A DNA stretch of 64,000 bases, from positions 1,612,001 through 1,676,000 of the forward strand of contig NZ_AP025506.1 of NCBI RefSeq assembly GCF_024347595.1, written 5' to 3'. A model generated the notes under the pieces. It was not told where the DNA came from, did not search any database, and was given only the letters and a program-made list of their open reading frames with translations. Made by a program: the position numbers and the translations under genes. Below are positions 44,753 to 52,808 of the stretch, in pieces; position 1 is the first letter of the stretch; each line of letters begins with the position of its first letter. This stretch comes from Vibrio pomeroyi (GTDB lineage: Bacteria; Pseudomonadota; Gammaproteobacteria; Enterobacterales; Vibrionaceae).

Positions 44753-45580
44753 ATGATTAAACACTGTTTGTTTCCCGCTGCTGGTTACGGTACACGCTTT
44801 TTGCCAGCAACAAAGTCTATGCCTAAAGAAATGATGCCAATCGTGAATAAACCACTGATTGAGTATGGTGTGGATGAAGCGATTCAAGCAGGGATGCAGA
44901 GCATGGCCATTGTGACTGGCCGTGGCAAAAACTCGTTGATGGATCACTTCGATAAGAACTACGAACTAGAACACCAAATCGACGGCACGAGCAAAGAAGG
45001 TTTACTCGATGATATTCGTGAGCTAATCGACGCCGCGAACTTTACTTACATTCGCCAACGCGAAATGAAAGGTTTAGGGCACGCAATTCTAACCGGTAAA
45101 GAGCTGATTGGTGACAACCCATTCGCTGTTTTGCTGGCTGATGACTTGTGTGTGAACCCAGAACAGGGCGTGCTTGAGCAGATGATTGGTCTGTTTAAAC
45201 AGTTCCGTTGCACGATTGTCGCAGTAGAAGAAGTACCAGTTAATGAAACCCATAAATACGGGGTAATCGCGGGTGAGCATTTAAGCGACGATTTGATCCG
45301 AGTCACCGATATGGTTGAAAAGCCAGAGCCGGGCACTGCGCCAAGTAACCTGGCGATTATAGGCCGATACATTCTAACGCCTGATATTTTTGAACACATT
45401 GAAAATACAGAGCCAGGTAAGGGCGGCGAAATCCAAATTACCGATGCAATTCTAAAGCAGGCTGAACAGGGTTGTGTTATTGCCTATAAATTCAAAGGCA
45501 AGCGCTTTGATTGCGGCAGTGTTGAAGGTTATATCGACGCAACCAACTACTGCTATCAAAACTTGTTTTTGGGTAAATAG
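44753..45580 (+). CDS. galU: UTP-glucose-1-phosphate uridylyltransferase (GalU)
   Basis: A 275-residue nucleotidyltransferase making UDP-glucose, the sugar donor for VPS-type polymers. The N-terminal site FPAAGYGTRFLPATKSMPKE is followed by ADDLCVNP, GVIAGEH and VEKPEPGTAPSNLAIIGRY. Slightly shorter than E. coli GalU, with the C-terminal tail missing, which is common. It is first in the galU-vpsP-vpsQ transcript. Confidence 0.95.
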   Translation: MIKHCLFPAAGYGTRFLPATKSMPKEMMPIVNKPLIEYGVDEAIQAGMQSMAIVTGRGKNSLMDHFDKNYELEHQIDGTSKEGLLDDIRELIDAANFTYIRQREMKGLGHAILTGKELIGDNPFAVLLADDLCVNPEQGVLEQMIGLFKQFRCTIVAVEEVPVNETHKYGVIAGEHLSDDLIRVTDMVEKPEPGTAPSNLAIIGRYILTPDIFEHIENTEPGKGGEIQITDAILKQAEQGCVIAYKFKGKRFDCGSVEGYIDATNYCYQNLFLGK

Positions 45581-45662
45581 TTGCTCAAAAGCTAACTTGG
45601 CGGAATATGAGAACAGCAACTGTTCCGAGTTGGAACATAACGAAAACCAACTTTAGGCTCAA

Positions 45663-46460
45663 GTGATAGTAAACCAAATGAAAACATCAAAGCTGAATAG
45701 CAACACTGAGGCGAATGTTTACGCTAACAAAGCAAGTAAGGTATTGGCGACTGCTGGGCTAGTTGCGCTTGCCTTGCTGTCTGTTTTTGTTATTGGCTCA
45801 AGTGCACGGTTACTGATAGCTCAGTTCAGTGCGCTTAATGCTGAACAGGAACTAGAGCGGTTTATTGAACAGCAGAATCAAACCGATGTTGATGACGATT
45901 CAATAACAGAACCAGGGCTTTCTCGTTCATTAACGTTACTAGATTCTTCAATGCACAAAGTGGCGGGTTGGGACAGCAACAACCCTGACAGCTTGTTGCT
46001 GTTGGCATCGTATCAAGCGATCAAAGCCGCTCAACACAGTGAGTTGATAACAGGCACTGAACAGCAAAACCGTGTGGGATATGACCAAGCGATAGCAACT
46101 GCGCAAAAGGCACAGAAGCTAAGGCCAATGCATGCCAAAGCCTTTGTGCTGGAGGCTGAATACCAGTGGCGTAATGGTGGTTCATTCGATCAGGTTTTAG
46201 CCCCGTTCGAGTTAGCTCTACGAAATGGCCCGTATGATAAAGCGGTTGTGTTGTTTGGTTTGGAGTTTTATCTCGCGTATTGGCCTCAGCTTAATGTGGA
46301 GCAAAAAATCTTAGTGTCTAGTTACTTGCTAGAGCCTAGAAGGTATCGACTCTCTCATTGGCAAATCAACACCGTTGTTGCGCGTTCTCCGGAAAAAGAG
46401 CGAGCGTGTCGGTTACTAAAGTTCAATAACAAACCAATGCGAACGTGTAAGGGAGGTTGA
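45663..46460 (+). CDS. vpsP: VpsP-like polysaccharide biosynthesis protein
   Basis: A 265-residue protein with one N-terminal TM segment (LATAGLVALALLSVFVIGSS) and a periplasmic, helical, TPR-like part (KAFVLEAEYQWRNGGSFDQV). Its place between GalU and a VanZ-like VpsQ, and the length, fit VpsP of the V. cholerae vps-II cluster; the biochemical role of VpsP is not established. The GTG at 45663 has AGG upstream; an ATG at 45678 is an alternative. Confidence 0.75.
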   Translation: MIVNQMKTSKLNSNTEANVYANKASKVLATAGLVALALLSVFVIGSSARLLIAQFSALNAEQELERFIEQQNQTDVDDDSITEPGLSRSLTLLDSSMHKVAGWDSNNPDSLLLLASYQAIKAAQHSELITGTEQQNRVGYDQAIATAQKAQKLRPMHAKAFVLEAEYQWRNGGSFDQVLAPFELALRNGPYDKAVVLFGLEFYLAYWPQLNVEQKILVSSYLLEPRRYRLSHWQINTVVARSPEKERACRLLKFNNKPMRTCKGG

Positions 46461-46462
46461 TC

Positions 46463-46918
46463 GTGAAATCAAATTCTTGTCACGTGACTACTGCTTTAGC
46501 CAAACACCAACGTGTTTGGCTGTTTTTCACCGTACTTATTGCTGGTGGCTTGGCTTCGTTGGCAAAAACGTTTGATCTGCTTTCGGGCTTCATCGTGAGA
46601 ATAGAAGGACAAGTCGGAGGCGATATTGTCTTGCACCTTTTGGTTGCTACCTTACTTGGCACCAGTGCATGTTGGGCTGGGCGAGAGTCAAAGTTATTGA
46701 GTTGTGCTACTGAAAAACCGTGGATATTCAGCAAAAAGCAGCTTGGACTGATTGGCTTGAGCGCTGTTTTGATAAGCCTTGATGAATCAATGCAGTACTT
46801 TGCGCCGACGCGAACATTTTCTATCCATGATTGGCTTGCCAACATGTTTGGGTTGTTTAATGGCGTTTTAATTTATCTGTTTGTTTGCATTTGCCGTTCA
46901 CACTATTCGCGAGGCTAG
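46463..46918 (+). CDS. vpsQ: VanZ-like membrane protein (VpsQ type)
   Basis: A 151-residue membrane protein with four hydrophobic segments and the VanZ-like blocks GGDIVLHLLVATLLG and DESMQYFAPTRTFSIHDWLAN. The GTG at 46463 has a strong SD (GGGAGG, 6 bp upstream); a TTG at 46457 would overlap vpsP. VanZ-family proteins accompany polysaccharide loci, function uncertain. Confidence 0.8.
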   Translation: MKSNSCHVTTALAKHQRVWLFFTVLIAGGLASLAKTFDLLSGFIVRIEGQVGGDIVLHLLVATLLGTSACWAGRESKLLSCATEKPWIFSKKQLGLIGLSAVLISLDESMQYFAPTRTFSIHDWLANMFGLFNGVLIYLFVCICRSHYSRG

Positions 46919-47023
46919 CGATCGTATTTGCAAGGCTATGCGCGGCTTAACGTTTCGCCTAGTTTCGCAAACCAGGACGCGAGTGATTATTCGCGTCATT
47001 AAATTCTCAAAAGAGGAATGTAC

Positions 47024-47545
47024 ATGAAGTTAAACAAATTTATGTTGGGCACAATGCTTGGCATGACAATGTCTACTTCGGTCGCTTTTGCTCAAGATGC
47101 GGTAACTGAATCTATCGATTTAACCAGCATTGTTGAACAGAGCGAACTGACACCAGAAGAGCTTGTTGCTCAGCTTATTGCTCAATACCCAGAAATGGCG
47201 GCGGCGATCGTTCAATCTGTAGTAGCAGCTAACCCTGAATCAGCCGATGCCGTGGTAAGTGTTGCAATGGTTGCTGCGCCTCAACAAGCGGCTGCAATTG
47301 CTACCGTAGCAACTGAAGCGGGTGTGTCTAACCAAGTGGTCACAACCGCGGCACTTCAAGCGGGTATTGACCCAACAGAAGTTCAGCAAGCCACGGCGAT
47401 TGGTGAAGAAGCACCATCTCCAGTGGAACCTGCACCAGTTGCTACGCCAGCTCCGGTTGAAACACCAGCGCCTGCTCCTGTTAAGAAATTCCCAGGCGCA
47501 GAGCCAACTAAACCTGTGAAAGAGTCACCTGTTTCGAGTAACTAA
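47024..47545 (+). CDS. Exported Ala-rich protein with Pro-rich tail, unknown function
   Basis: A 173-residue secreted protein with a signal peptide ending AFA/Q (about residue 23). A helical Ala/Val/Gln-rich part (about 45-125) with heptad-like repeats follows (QSVVAANPESADAVVSVAMV, APQQAAAIATVATEAG). The C-terminal tail is rich in Pro, Ala and Val (about 130-160). The likely start is ATG 47024 with SD AGAGG; ATG 47018 lies too close to the SD. I recognise no domain. Located between vpsQ and vpsM with its own likely terminator, it is a candidate matrix protein or polymer-export helper. Confidence 0.78.
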   Translation: MKLNKFMLGTMLGMTMSTSVAFAQDAVTESIDLTSIVEQSELTPEELVAQLIAQYPEMAAAIVQSVVAANPESADAVVSVAMVAAPQQAAAIATVATEAGVSNQVVTTAALQAGIDPTEVQQATAIGEEAPSPVEPAPVATPAPVETPAPAPVKKFPGAEPTKPVKESPVSSN

Positions 47546-47555
47546 CACAGTGTAA

Positions 47556-47617
47556 GGCCCGCGTTCAATATGTTTTGGTAACGACTGAGTTGTAACTAAG
47601 AGGTAGCGGGCTTTTTG
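47556..47617 (+). terminator. Possible terminator after the exported Ala/Pro-rich protein gene
   Basis: GCCCGC pairs with GCGGGC before TTTTT, but the loop is about 48 nt and may itself fold. Moderate support only. Confidence 0.45.
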
Positions 47618-47691
47618 CTTCTAATTTTGCTTGTTGATTAACGAGAAAACTGACCAATAGGGTCTGCTTTCTAATGAGAATGTAACGATAA

Positions 47692-49143
47692 ATGCGCTTA
47701 AACAATTTTAGCTTTTACAGCTTACTCACGTTGTTGATTTGGCTACCGATTCCTTTAGGGTCTAACCGTATTTGGGCGTGGTCTATTGCGGGGATTTGGG
47801 TTGGCGTTACGCTACTGACTACGATGTTCAGTTACCGTTCTCATTGGCAAGCATTTCCTTGGCCGCGCTTAAATCAATTCAAATGGTTATTGCTTCCTAT
47901 TGCTCTCTTTCAATTGTGGGGAGCGATGCAATTGATGCCTTTGCCGGAACCGGCTTTGGCCTCGTTATCACCAATGGCCGCTAAAACGTATTCTCAGCTT
48001 AATGAAATCACAAATGTGCAAGGAATCGGCCAAGTTAGTGTTGATCCGTTTAGTACCTACATAAGCCTAGTCAAAGGGCTGATTTACATGCTGTTTACAC
48101 TGCTTTCAATCGTGCTGATAGATTCTAAAAAACGTATTCAGTGTGTACTTAGTGCCTTGCTGTTTAGTGGTTGTTTACAAGCGGTTTATGGTGCGATGGT
48201 GTTGTTGTTTGGGTTTGAATTTTCACCCATTTTTGGTATTCGCCTGCCCGATGTTGCAACGGGGTCGTTCATTTATAAAAACCACTTAGCCAATTACATG
48301 ATGATGTGTTTGTGTTTGGGGGCAGGTTTGTTGGTATCTCAACTGCATGTAACGCCATCTGGCTCTTGGCATACAAGGATTCAACGTTGGGTCTTAGGGC
48401 TCATTTCTAACAAGATGATCGTACGTTGTGGCTTGATCATGATGGTGATTGCTTTGGTAATGACGCGCTCGCGCATGGGAAATACGGCGTTCTTCGCTGC
48501 TACCTTAATTGGTGGCTTCACAGCGCTCATATTTTATAACAAAAAGCCACGTGCATTAGTCGCGTTGGTGATCAGTTTAGTATTGATAGATACGGTGGTT
48601 GTCGGCTCTCTGTTTGGCTTAGCTAAAGTGAAAGACCGACTTGAACAAACAGCGCTCACCAAAGAAACACGTGATGAAGTTGTAGAATGGGGTTCGTTGA
48701 TGGTTGAGCAAGCACCTATCACCGGTTACGGCTTAGGCAGCTTTCAATCGACATTTCCTAAATTTAGCTTGGCGAATATTGGCTATTACGATCATGCCCA
48801 TAATGAGTATCTACAATTTGCGGTTGAAGCTGGTATACCGATGACTCTAATGCTCGGTTGCATGTGTATTGTTGCTTTGATTAAGGCAGTTCAAACCATG
48901 CGTAAGCGGCGCAGCAAAACCATGAAAGGCACCGCATTAGGTTGCTATATGGCGATTGTAGGTATGTTGATTCATATCTCTGTCGACTTCAATTTACAGC
49001 CATCGGCTAATGCGATGACATTTTTAATGGTGTTGATTTTAGTTGGAGTCACTTCGGTTTTGCCTTCGAATCCGTGCCTCACATCTAGTCATGGTCTAGT
49101 TCCGAGTCATTCATACAGTCAGCAAAAGGCGAGTGATGTTTAA
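47692..49143 (+). CDS. vpsM: O-antigen ligase/polymerase family protein, VpsM-like
   Basis: A 483-residue membrane protein with about 12 TM segments and a Wzy_C region showing TRSRMGNTAFFAATLIGG and the periplasmic block ITGYGLGSFQSTFPKF ... HAHNEYLQFAVEAGIP. It resembles VpsM-like proteins of the vps-II cluster and could polymerise or ligate the VPS-type chain. The Wzy-like gene at 36272 is a second, unrelated polymerase candidate, so the window may encode two polymers. Its end overlaps the phosphatase gene by 8 bp. Confidence 0.82.
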   Translation: MRLNNFSFYSLLTLLIWLPIPLGSNRIWAWSIAGIWVGVTLLTTMFSYRSHWQAFPWPRLNQFKWLLLPIALFQLWGAMQLMPLPEPALASLSPMAAKTYSQLNEITNVQGIGQVSVDPFSTYISLVKGLIYMLFTLLSIVLIDSKKRIQCVLSALLFSGCLQAVYGAMVLLFGFEFSPIFGIRLPDVATGSFIYKNHLANYMMMCLCLGAGLLVSQLHVTPSGSWHTRIQRWVLGLISNKMIVRCGLIMMVIALVMTRSRMGNTAFFAATLIGGFTALIFYNKKPRALVALVISLVLIDTVVVGSLFGLAKVKDRLEQTALTKETRDEVVEWGSLMVEQAPITGYGLGSFQSTFPKFSLANIGYYDHAHNEYLQFAVEAGIPMTLMLGCMCIVALIKAVQTMRKRRSKTMKGTALGCYMAIVGMLIHISVDFNLQPSANAMTFLMVLILVGVTSVLPSNPCLTSSHGLVPSHSYSQQKASDV

Positions 49144-49576
49144 TCGTATTTTAGTGGTGTGCATGGGGAATATTTGTCGTTCTCCACTTGGTGAAGCAGC
49201 GTTGCGAGCATTGTTACCGAATAAAGCAATCGCATCGGCAGGTATTGCTACTGAGCCAAGTGGGTTAGTAGAACATGGGGCTGACCCGATGATGAAAATG
49301 GTATCGGAAACTCAGGGGTTCGATCTTAGTGGACATCGAGCCCAACAATTAAACCAAAACTTGTGTGATAAACATGATCTTATTTTGGTGATGGAACCAG
49401 CCCACATTGATTTGGTTGCCACAATAGCCCCGAACGCGCGCCATAAAACTCTACTGTTGGGGCAGTGGAGTGATGGCACCATTGCCGATCCATACCAAAA
49501 AGACAAACAAGCCTTTGATGTCGCTTTGCAGCAAATACTCAAAGCAAGTCGTCAGTGGGCACAAAAGGTCGGTTAA
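49136..49576 (+). CDS. Low-molecular-weight protein tyrosine phosphatase (Wzb-like)
   Basis: A 146-residue phosphatase with the active-site loop CMGNICRSP at residues 9-17 and the general acid in ADPYQKD near residue 122. It is expected to dephosphorylate the tyrosine tail of the VpsO kinase. The ATG at 49136 follows SD AAGG at 49126; a GTG at 49133 is less likely. It overlaps vpsM, so the two are translationally coupled. Confidence 0.92.
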   Translation: MFNRILVVCMGNICRSPLGEAALRALLPNKAIASAGIATEPSGLVEHGADPMMKMVSETQGFDLSGHRAQQLNQNLCDKHDLILVMEPAHIDLVATIAPNARHKTLLLGQWSDGTIADPYQKDKQAFDVALQQILKASRQWAQKVG

Positions 49577-49705
49577 CTAACCAATAAAAAATTCAGTTTA
49601 GTGAGGTTTGGTATTTACCTCACTATGTTCGATTGGGTGTATCACTACACTCATTTTACGGTCTAGGTACGCTATTGTGCTTAGCTATTAGTGTTGGAAA
49701 TTACA

Positions 49706-50680
49706 ATGAAGAAAACTATTCTCGCTTTAGCGACGTCGGCAGTGCTATCTCCTGCATACGCTTACGAAATTATTAATAACGAAACGGCTTACCTAGACGT
49801 GTATGGCGAAGTGAAAGCGCGTGCGTTTTTCTACGATCACCAGAGCAACGATTACACATTTGGCGAATCTAAAGTGGGCGTTGACGCGCGTTATGCAGTA
49901 ACTGACACAACTAGCGTCATGTCTCTAGTAGAAGCTGAAATTAACTTCGATGCTGACGAAAACAAAGACGAAGACGATCTTTACCTCTCTAAATACTACG
50001 CAGGTATGAAGAATGAAGTGTTAGGCACTCTGACTTTTGGTAAGCACTCGACTTCTTCTGATGATCTTAACGTGGCAGATTACTCTGAAGCGTTTGGTGG
50101 TTTGGCTAACCTAAACGCGGTAAGCCAACACGACCTCGGCCTTAAGTACAACTACGCAACCGAATTGTTTGAATTGAGTGTTACTTACGGTCCAGAAGCG
50201 GGTGACTTTGATCGTGATATTTTAGAGGCCTACGGCCAGTACTTCCTCGCTGATCTAACACTGACTGCAGGTGTTGGCTCATCGACAACTAATGTTACTC
50301 AAAACAGTCAAGATCAGTTTTACACGATGTTGGGTGGTGAGCTAAACATGGGTGACTACAAGTTAGGTGCGACATACTACAACACTGACATTGAAGATCG
50401 CTCAAATAGCCAACGTGACGTAACGAAAAATGCGTTCGCAATTGCAGGCCAACTTGAGATGGTGGAAAAACTGTTTGGTTATACAGGCTACGAGTTTATC
50501 TCTCAAGACTCAAACACTCGCACTCTTGATGGCAACGTGAACAACTTTTACATTGGTACACGCTACGAAATCGTCGAGTGGGCGAGTGTATACGCTGAAG
50601 TTAACTTAGTTGATGACGCCACTAAGGTTGTTGATCAACAAGCAACAAACTACGCATTAGGTGCGACATTATTCTGGTAA
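49706..50680 (+). CDS. Outer-membrane porin, general gram-negative type
   Basis: A 324-residue beta-barrel protein. The signal peptide ends AYA/Y (about residue 19). Barrel strands of alternating aromatic/polar pattern follow (YLDVYGEVKARAFFYDHQSN, LGTLTFGKHSTSSDDL), and the terminal Phe-Trp (LGATLFW) is the BAM recognition signal. It resembles Vibrio trimeric porins of the OmpU/OmpC group but I would not name it. It is monocistronic, with a terminator after it. Confidence 0.88.
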   Translation: MKKTILALATSAVLSPAYAYEIINNETAYLDVYGEVKARAFFYDHQSNDYTFGESKVGVDARYAVTDTTSVMSLVEAEINFDADENKDEDDLYLSKYYAGMKNEVLGTLTFGKHSTSSDDLNVADYSEAFGGLANLNAVSQHDLGLKYNYATELFELSVTYGPEAGDFDRDILEAYGQYFLADLTLTAGVGSSTTNVTQNSQDQFYTMLGGELNMGDYKLGATYYNTDIEDRSNSQRDVTKNAFAIAGQLEMVEKLFGYTGYEFISQDSNTRTLDGNVNNFYIGTRYEIVEWASVYAEVNLVDDATKVVDQQATNYALGATLFW

Positions 50681-50732
50681 TCGTCTAATGATTAAGCAAA
50701 CCTTATACGGTTAGCCCAGTTTGAAAACAAGA

Positions 50733-50766
50733 AAAGCAGTGTAGACGTGAGTCGCACTGCTTTTTT
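50733..50766 (+). terminator. Rho-independent terminator after the porin gene
   Basis: AAAGCAGTG / CACTGCTTT stem with a 13-nt loop and a following T-run. Confidence 0.9.
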
Positions 50767-51081
50767 GATCTTGGTGAACAGTCAGATTGGGTCATGTTAT
50801 TCTCGTGCTAATTAAAACTCGTTTTTACGACTACCTATTTACCTCTCATTCTCTATCTAATCCTAGTACTTCCTACAGCTACCACCTAGTTGTTTTGTAA
50901 CTTTCTGATTATTAGCGTTTTTTAACGTTTTAAGTCTTTTAATAGCTTATGAAATATCAAGGTAATCCAAGATCCTTCTAACTCTACTAAAATAAAAAAT
51001 ATCAAATTTGTTTTCATATTCTAAGTGTATGATTTTTATAGCTATAAACCATGTCTTAAGCGTTATATTATAAATTAATGT
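50767..51081. other. Intergenic stretch upstream of the exported-protein operon
   Basis: About 315 bp of AT-rich sequence without a gene. The regulatory elements of the next operon begin at 51082. Confidence 0.5.
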
Positions 51082-51157
51082 GTACTGGGTACGTAAAATT
51101 AGTTGACGTGACAAAGATCACTCCGTATTATTCGTTACACCAAAGGGTACTTGGTAC
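51082..51157 (+). promoter_or_regulatory. Promoter of the exported-protein operon with two GTACYNNRTAC sites
   Basis: TTGACG (51103-51108) and TATTAT (51126-51131) are 17 bp apart, a strong sigma-70 match. GTACTGGGTAC (51082-51092) lies 10 bp before -35, and GTACTTGGTAC (51147-51157) lies about 10 bp after the expected start of transcription. Unlike vpsL, the spacer is free. A flanking pair allows looping repression or upstream activation. Confidence 0.72.
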
Positions 51158-51215
51158 GCATAAATGGAGTTGTGCATGATTCTTAAATTTTTAAATTACT
51201 TATTAAGGCAACATC

Positions 51216-51725
51216 ATGAAAAAGACACTTATCTCTTTAGCACTTCTTTCTATTACTTCTTTCAGCGCTTCTGCAGCAATGTACGACTGGGAAGACAGCC
51301 AAAAAGCAACACTGCTTACTACGGTTGATTCGATCTGTGGAGTAGAAGTACGTACAACTGATGACCAACTTGAAGTATCGAACGGCGTAGCAAAAGTTGA
51401 ATTTTTCACATTAAACAATGTTTCAGATAAGACCACACTTAAGTTCGATGTAGACACAAACCTTAAAATGAACGTAGGTAATGCGAATCCGCTAGACCTA
51501 ATCGATGTGTCATACGAAGGTTCTCACTCTTCTCTTAAAAACATCCGTACATTGTCTGATCTAGATAATGAAACGCTGACTTTTAATCGTCGTGATTTCG
51601 GTATGGAACAAGATGGCAACGTTCAAGGTGTGTTGTTCAACTTTGAATTGAACGCTGAGCATGAACAATTGATGGCAGGTAAGAAAATCAAAACAACCAT
51701 CATCGCAGACGTTAACTGCCGCTAA
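51216..51725 (+). CDS. Exported protein of unknown family, candidate matrix component
   Basis: A 169-residue secreted protein. The signal peptide ends SASA/A (about residue 20), then a beta-rich sequence with two cysteines (DSICGVEV and the C-terminal NCR) that could form a disulfide linking the ends. The pattern, a compact beta domain with a cysteine near each end, is reminiscent of pilin-like or fibre subunits, but I do not recognise the family. SD AAGGCA precedes the ATG. First gene of a four-gene exported cluster with the GTACYNNRTAC promoter. Confidence 0.8.
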   Translation: MKKTLISLALLSITSFSASAAMYDWEDSQKATLLTTVDSICGVEVRTTDDQLEVSNGVAKVEFFTLNNVSDKTTLKFDVDTNLKMNVGNANPLDLIDVSYEGSHSSLKNIRTLSDLDNETLTFNRRDFGMEQDGNVQGVLFNFELNAEHEQLMAGKKIKTTIIADVNCR

Positions 51726-51758
51726 TTTCTATTTGTTGAATCATTGATAGGTAGCTCT

Positions 51759-52154
51759 ATGAATCTAAATAAAAAGTACTTTTGGCTCGGTACCTTAATG
51801 CTGAGTGCGTTGACAGTGTGTCAGCCAGTTTCTGCTTCATATACACACAAGCATTCGACGAAAGCAGACAATTGGTCGGTAGATTCATTTGAGCGCTATC
51901 AAGATCCTAATGCGGCTTCGATTCCGATTTCTATACGCCACGATGGGGATGACACTCGTTATTACATCGAGGTAAATAACAAGCCAGTTTCGAACGTTTT
52001 TACGTTAACCGATGGTGAGACTCTGGACATTGATGTGCCAGTGAAGATTAAAAGACAGCAAGGAGGTCAAGTATTCAAGGTATGCAGTGTATCGCTAAAT
52101 GAAAATGCCGGTGCGCGAGTTTGCTCTGAAGTTGAATTATTTGCTTTGTTTTAA
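51759..52154 (+). CDS. Exported protein of unknown family
   Basis: A 131-residue protein with a signal peptide ending near VSA/S (residue 27), then a beta-sandwich-like sequence (PISIRHDGDDTRYYIEVNNK, TLTDGETLDIDVPVKIKRQ) and a Cys pair (FKVCSVSLN, GARVCSEVE). The fold may be a small Ig-like or chaperone-like domain, which is speculative. The ATG at 51759 is preferred; the frame opens at 51744. It lies 33 bp after the previous gene. Confidence 0.72.
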   Translation: MNLNKKYFWLGTLMLSALTVCQPVSASYTHKHSTKADNWSVDSFERYQDPNAASIPISIRHDGDDTRYYIEVNNKPVSNVFTLTDGETLDIDVPVKIKRQQGGQVFKVCSVSLNENAGARVCSEVELFALF

Positions 52155-52166
52155 CGAGAATAACCC

Positions 52167-52571
52167 ATGAAAAAATCAATTTTACTTACATCACTGATTG
52201 TTGCTGCAACGAGCTTAGTATCTAACATGGCATTTGCGAGCTCTACTATTGAATCTTCAAGTGGTTCTTCTTGTGAACAAACCGATTTTCAACCTTGGGA
52301 AGTGTCAGCTGGCGCGGGTCATGGCTTATATGACAATGAATATAATCGTCATGATGATTGGGAAGATACCGACCAAAATGAAACCCAAGTGGGTTTAAAG
52401 TTGACGTACCGATTTGGGGGCGCAGAGCAGATCGACTGTGGTCGTTTTCAAAATTTGGTGGAACGTGAGCAGCAAGCATATACCACGCAACTAGAGCTTA
52501 AAGTTCAACAGCTGCAAGCACAATTACTAAAACAAGAACGTGTAAACGCGACTAAAGTACGTTTTAAATAG
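52167..52571 (+). CDS. Exported protein of unknown family with coiled-coil tail
   Basis: A 134-residue protein with a signal peptide ending AFA/S (about residue 24). The segment SAGAGHGLYDNEYNRHDDWE is followed by VGLKLTYRFGG, like paired outer-membrane strands, and a C-terminal coiled coil (QQAYTTQLELKVQQLQAQLL). Small proteins of this kind can be outer-membrane subunits or channel partners; no family is recognised. It lies 12 bp after the previous gene and is followed by a terminator. Confidence 0.72.
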   Translation: MKKSILLTSLIVAATSLVSNMAFASSTIESSSGSSCEQTDFQPWEVSAGAGHGLYDNEYNRHDDWEDTDQNETQVGLKLTYRFGGAEQIDCGRFQNLVEREQQAYTTQLELKVQQLQAQLLKQERVNATKVRFK

Positions 52572-52604
52572 TACATTGAAATTGAATTAAGAGCTTATTC
52601 ATAA

Positions 52605-52642
52605 GCGGAATTACATATTTTTGATGTGTAATTCCGTTTTTT
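52605..52642 (+). terminator. Rho-independent terminator after the three exported-protein genes
   Basis: The perfect 10-bp stem CGGAATTACA / TGTAATTCCG is followed by TTTTTT. Confidence 0.9.
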
Positions 52643-52808
52643 GATCGTGCGTGCGGAGGATTATAGGGTTAAAAATTTAACATTATATCAGATGCTTAGG
52701 GCTTTCTTTAAATCTTATTGAGGTAACCGTCTATCAATCATGTATCAGTGAGTTTGTTGGTTTGTTCGCGAGTGGTATTTTCCATTTCAAAAAATTGAGG
52801 AAGTAAAC

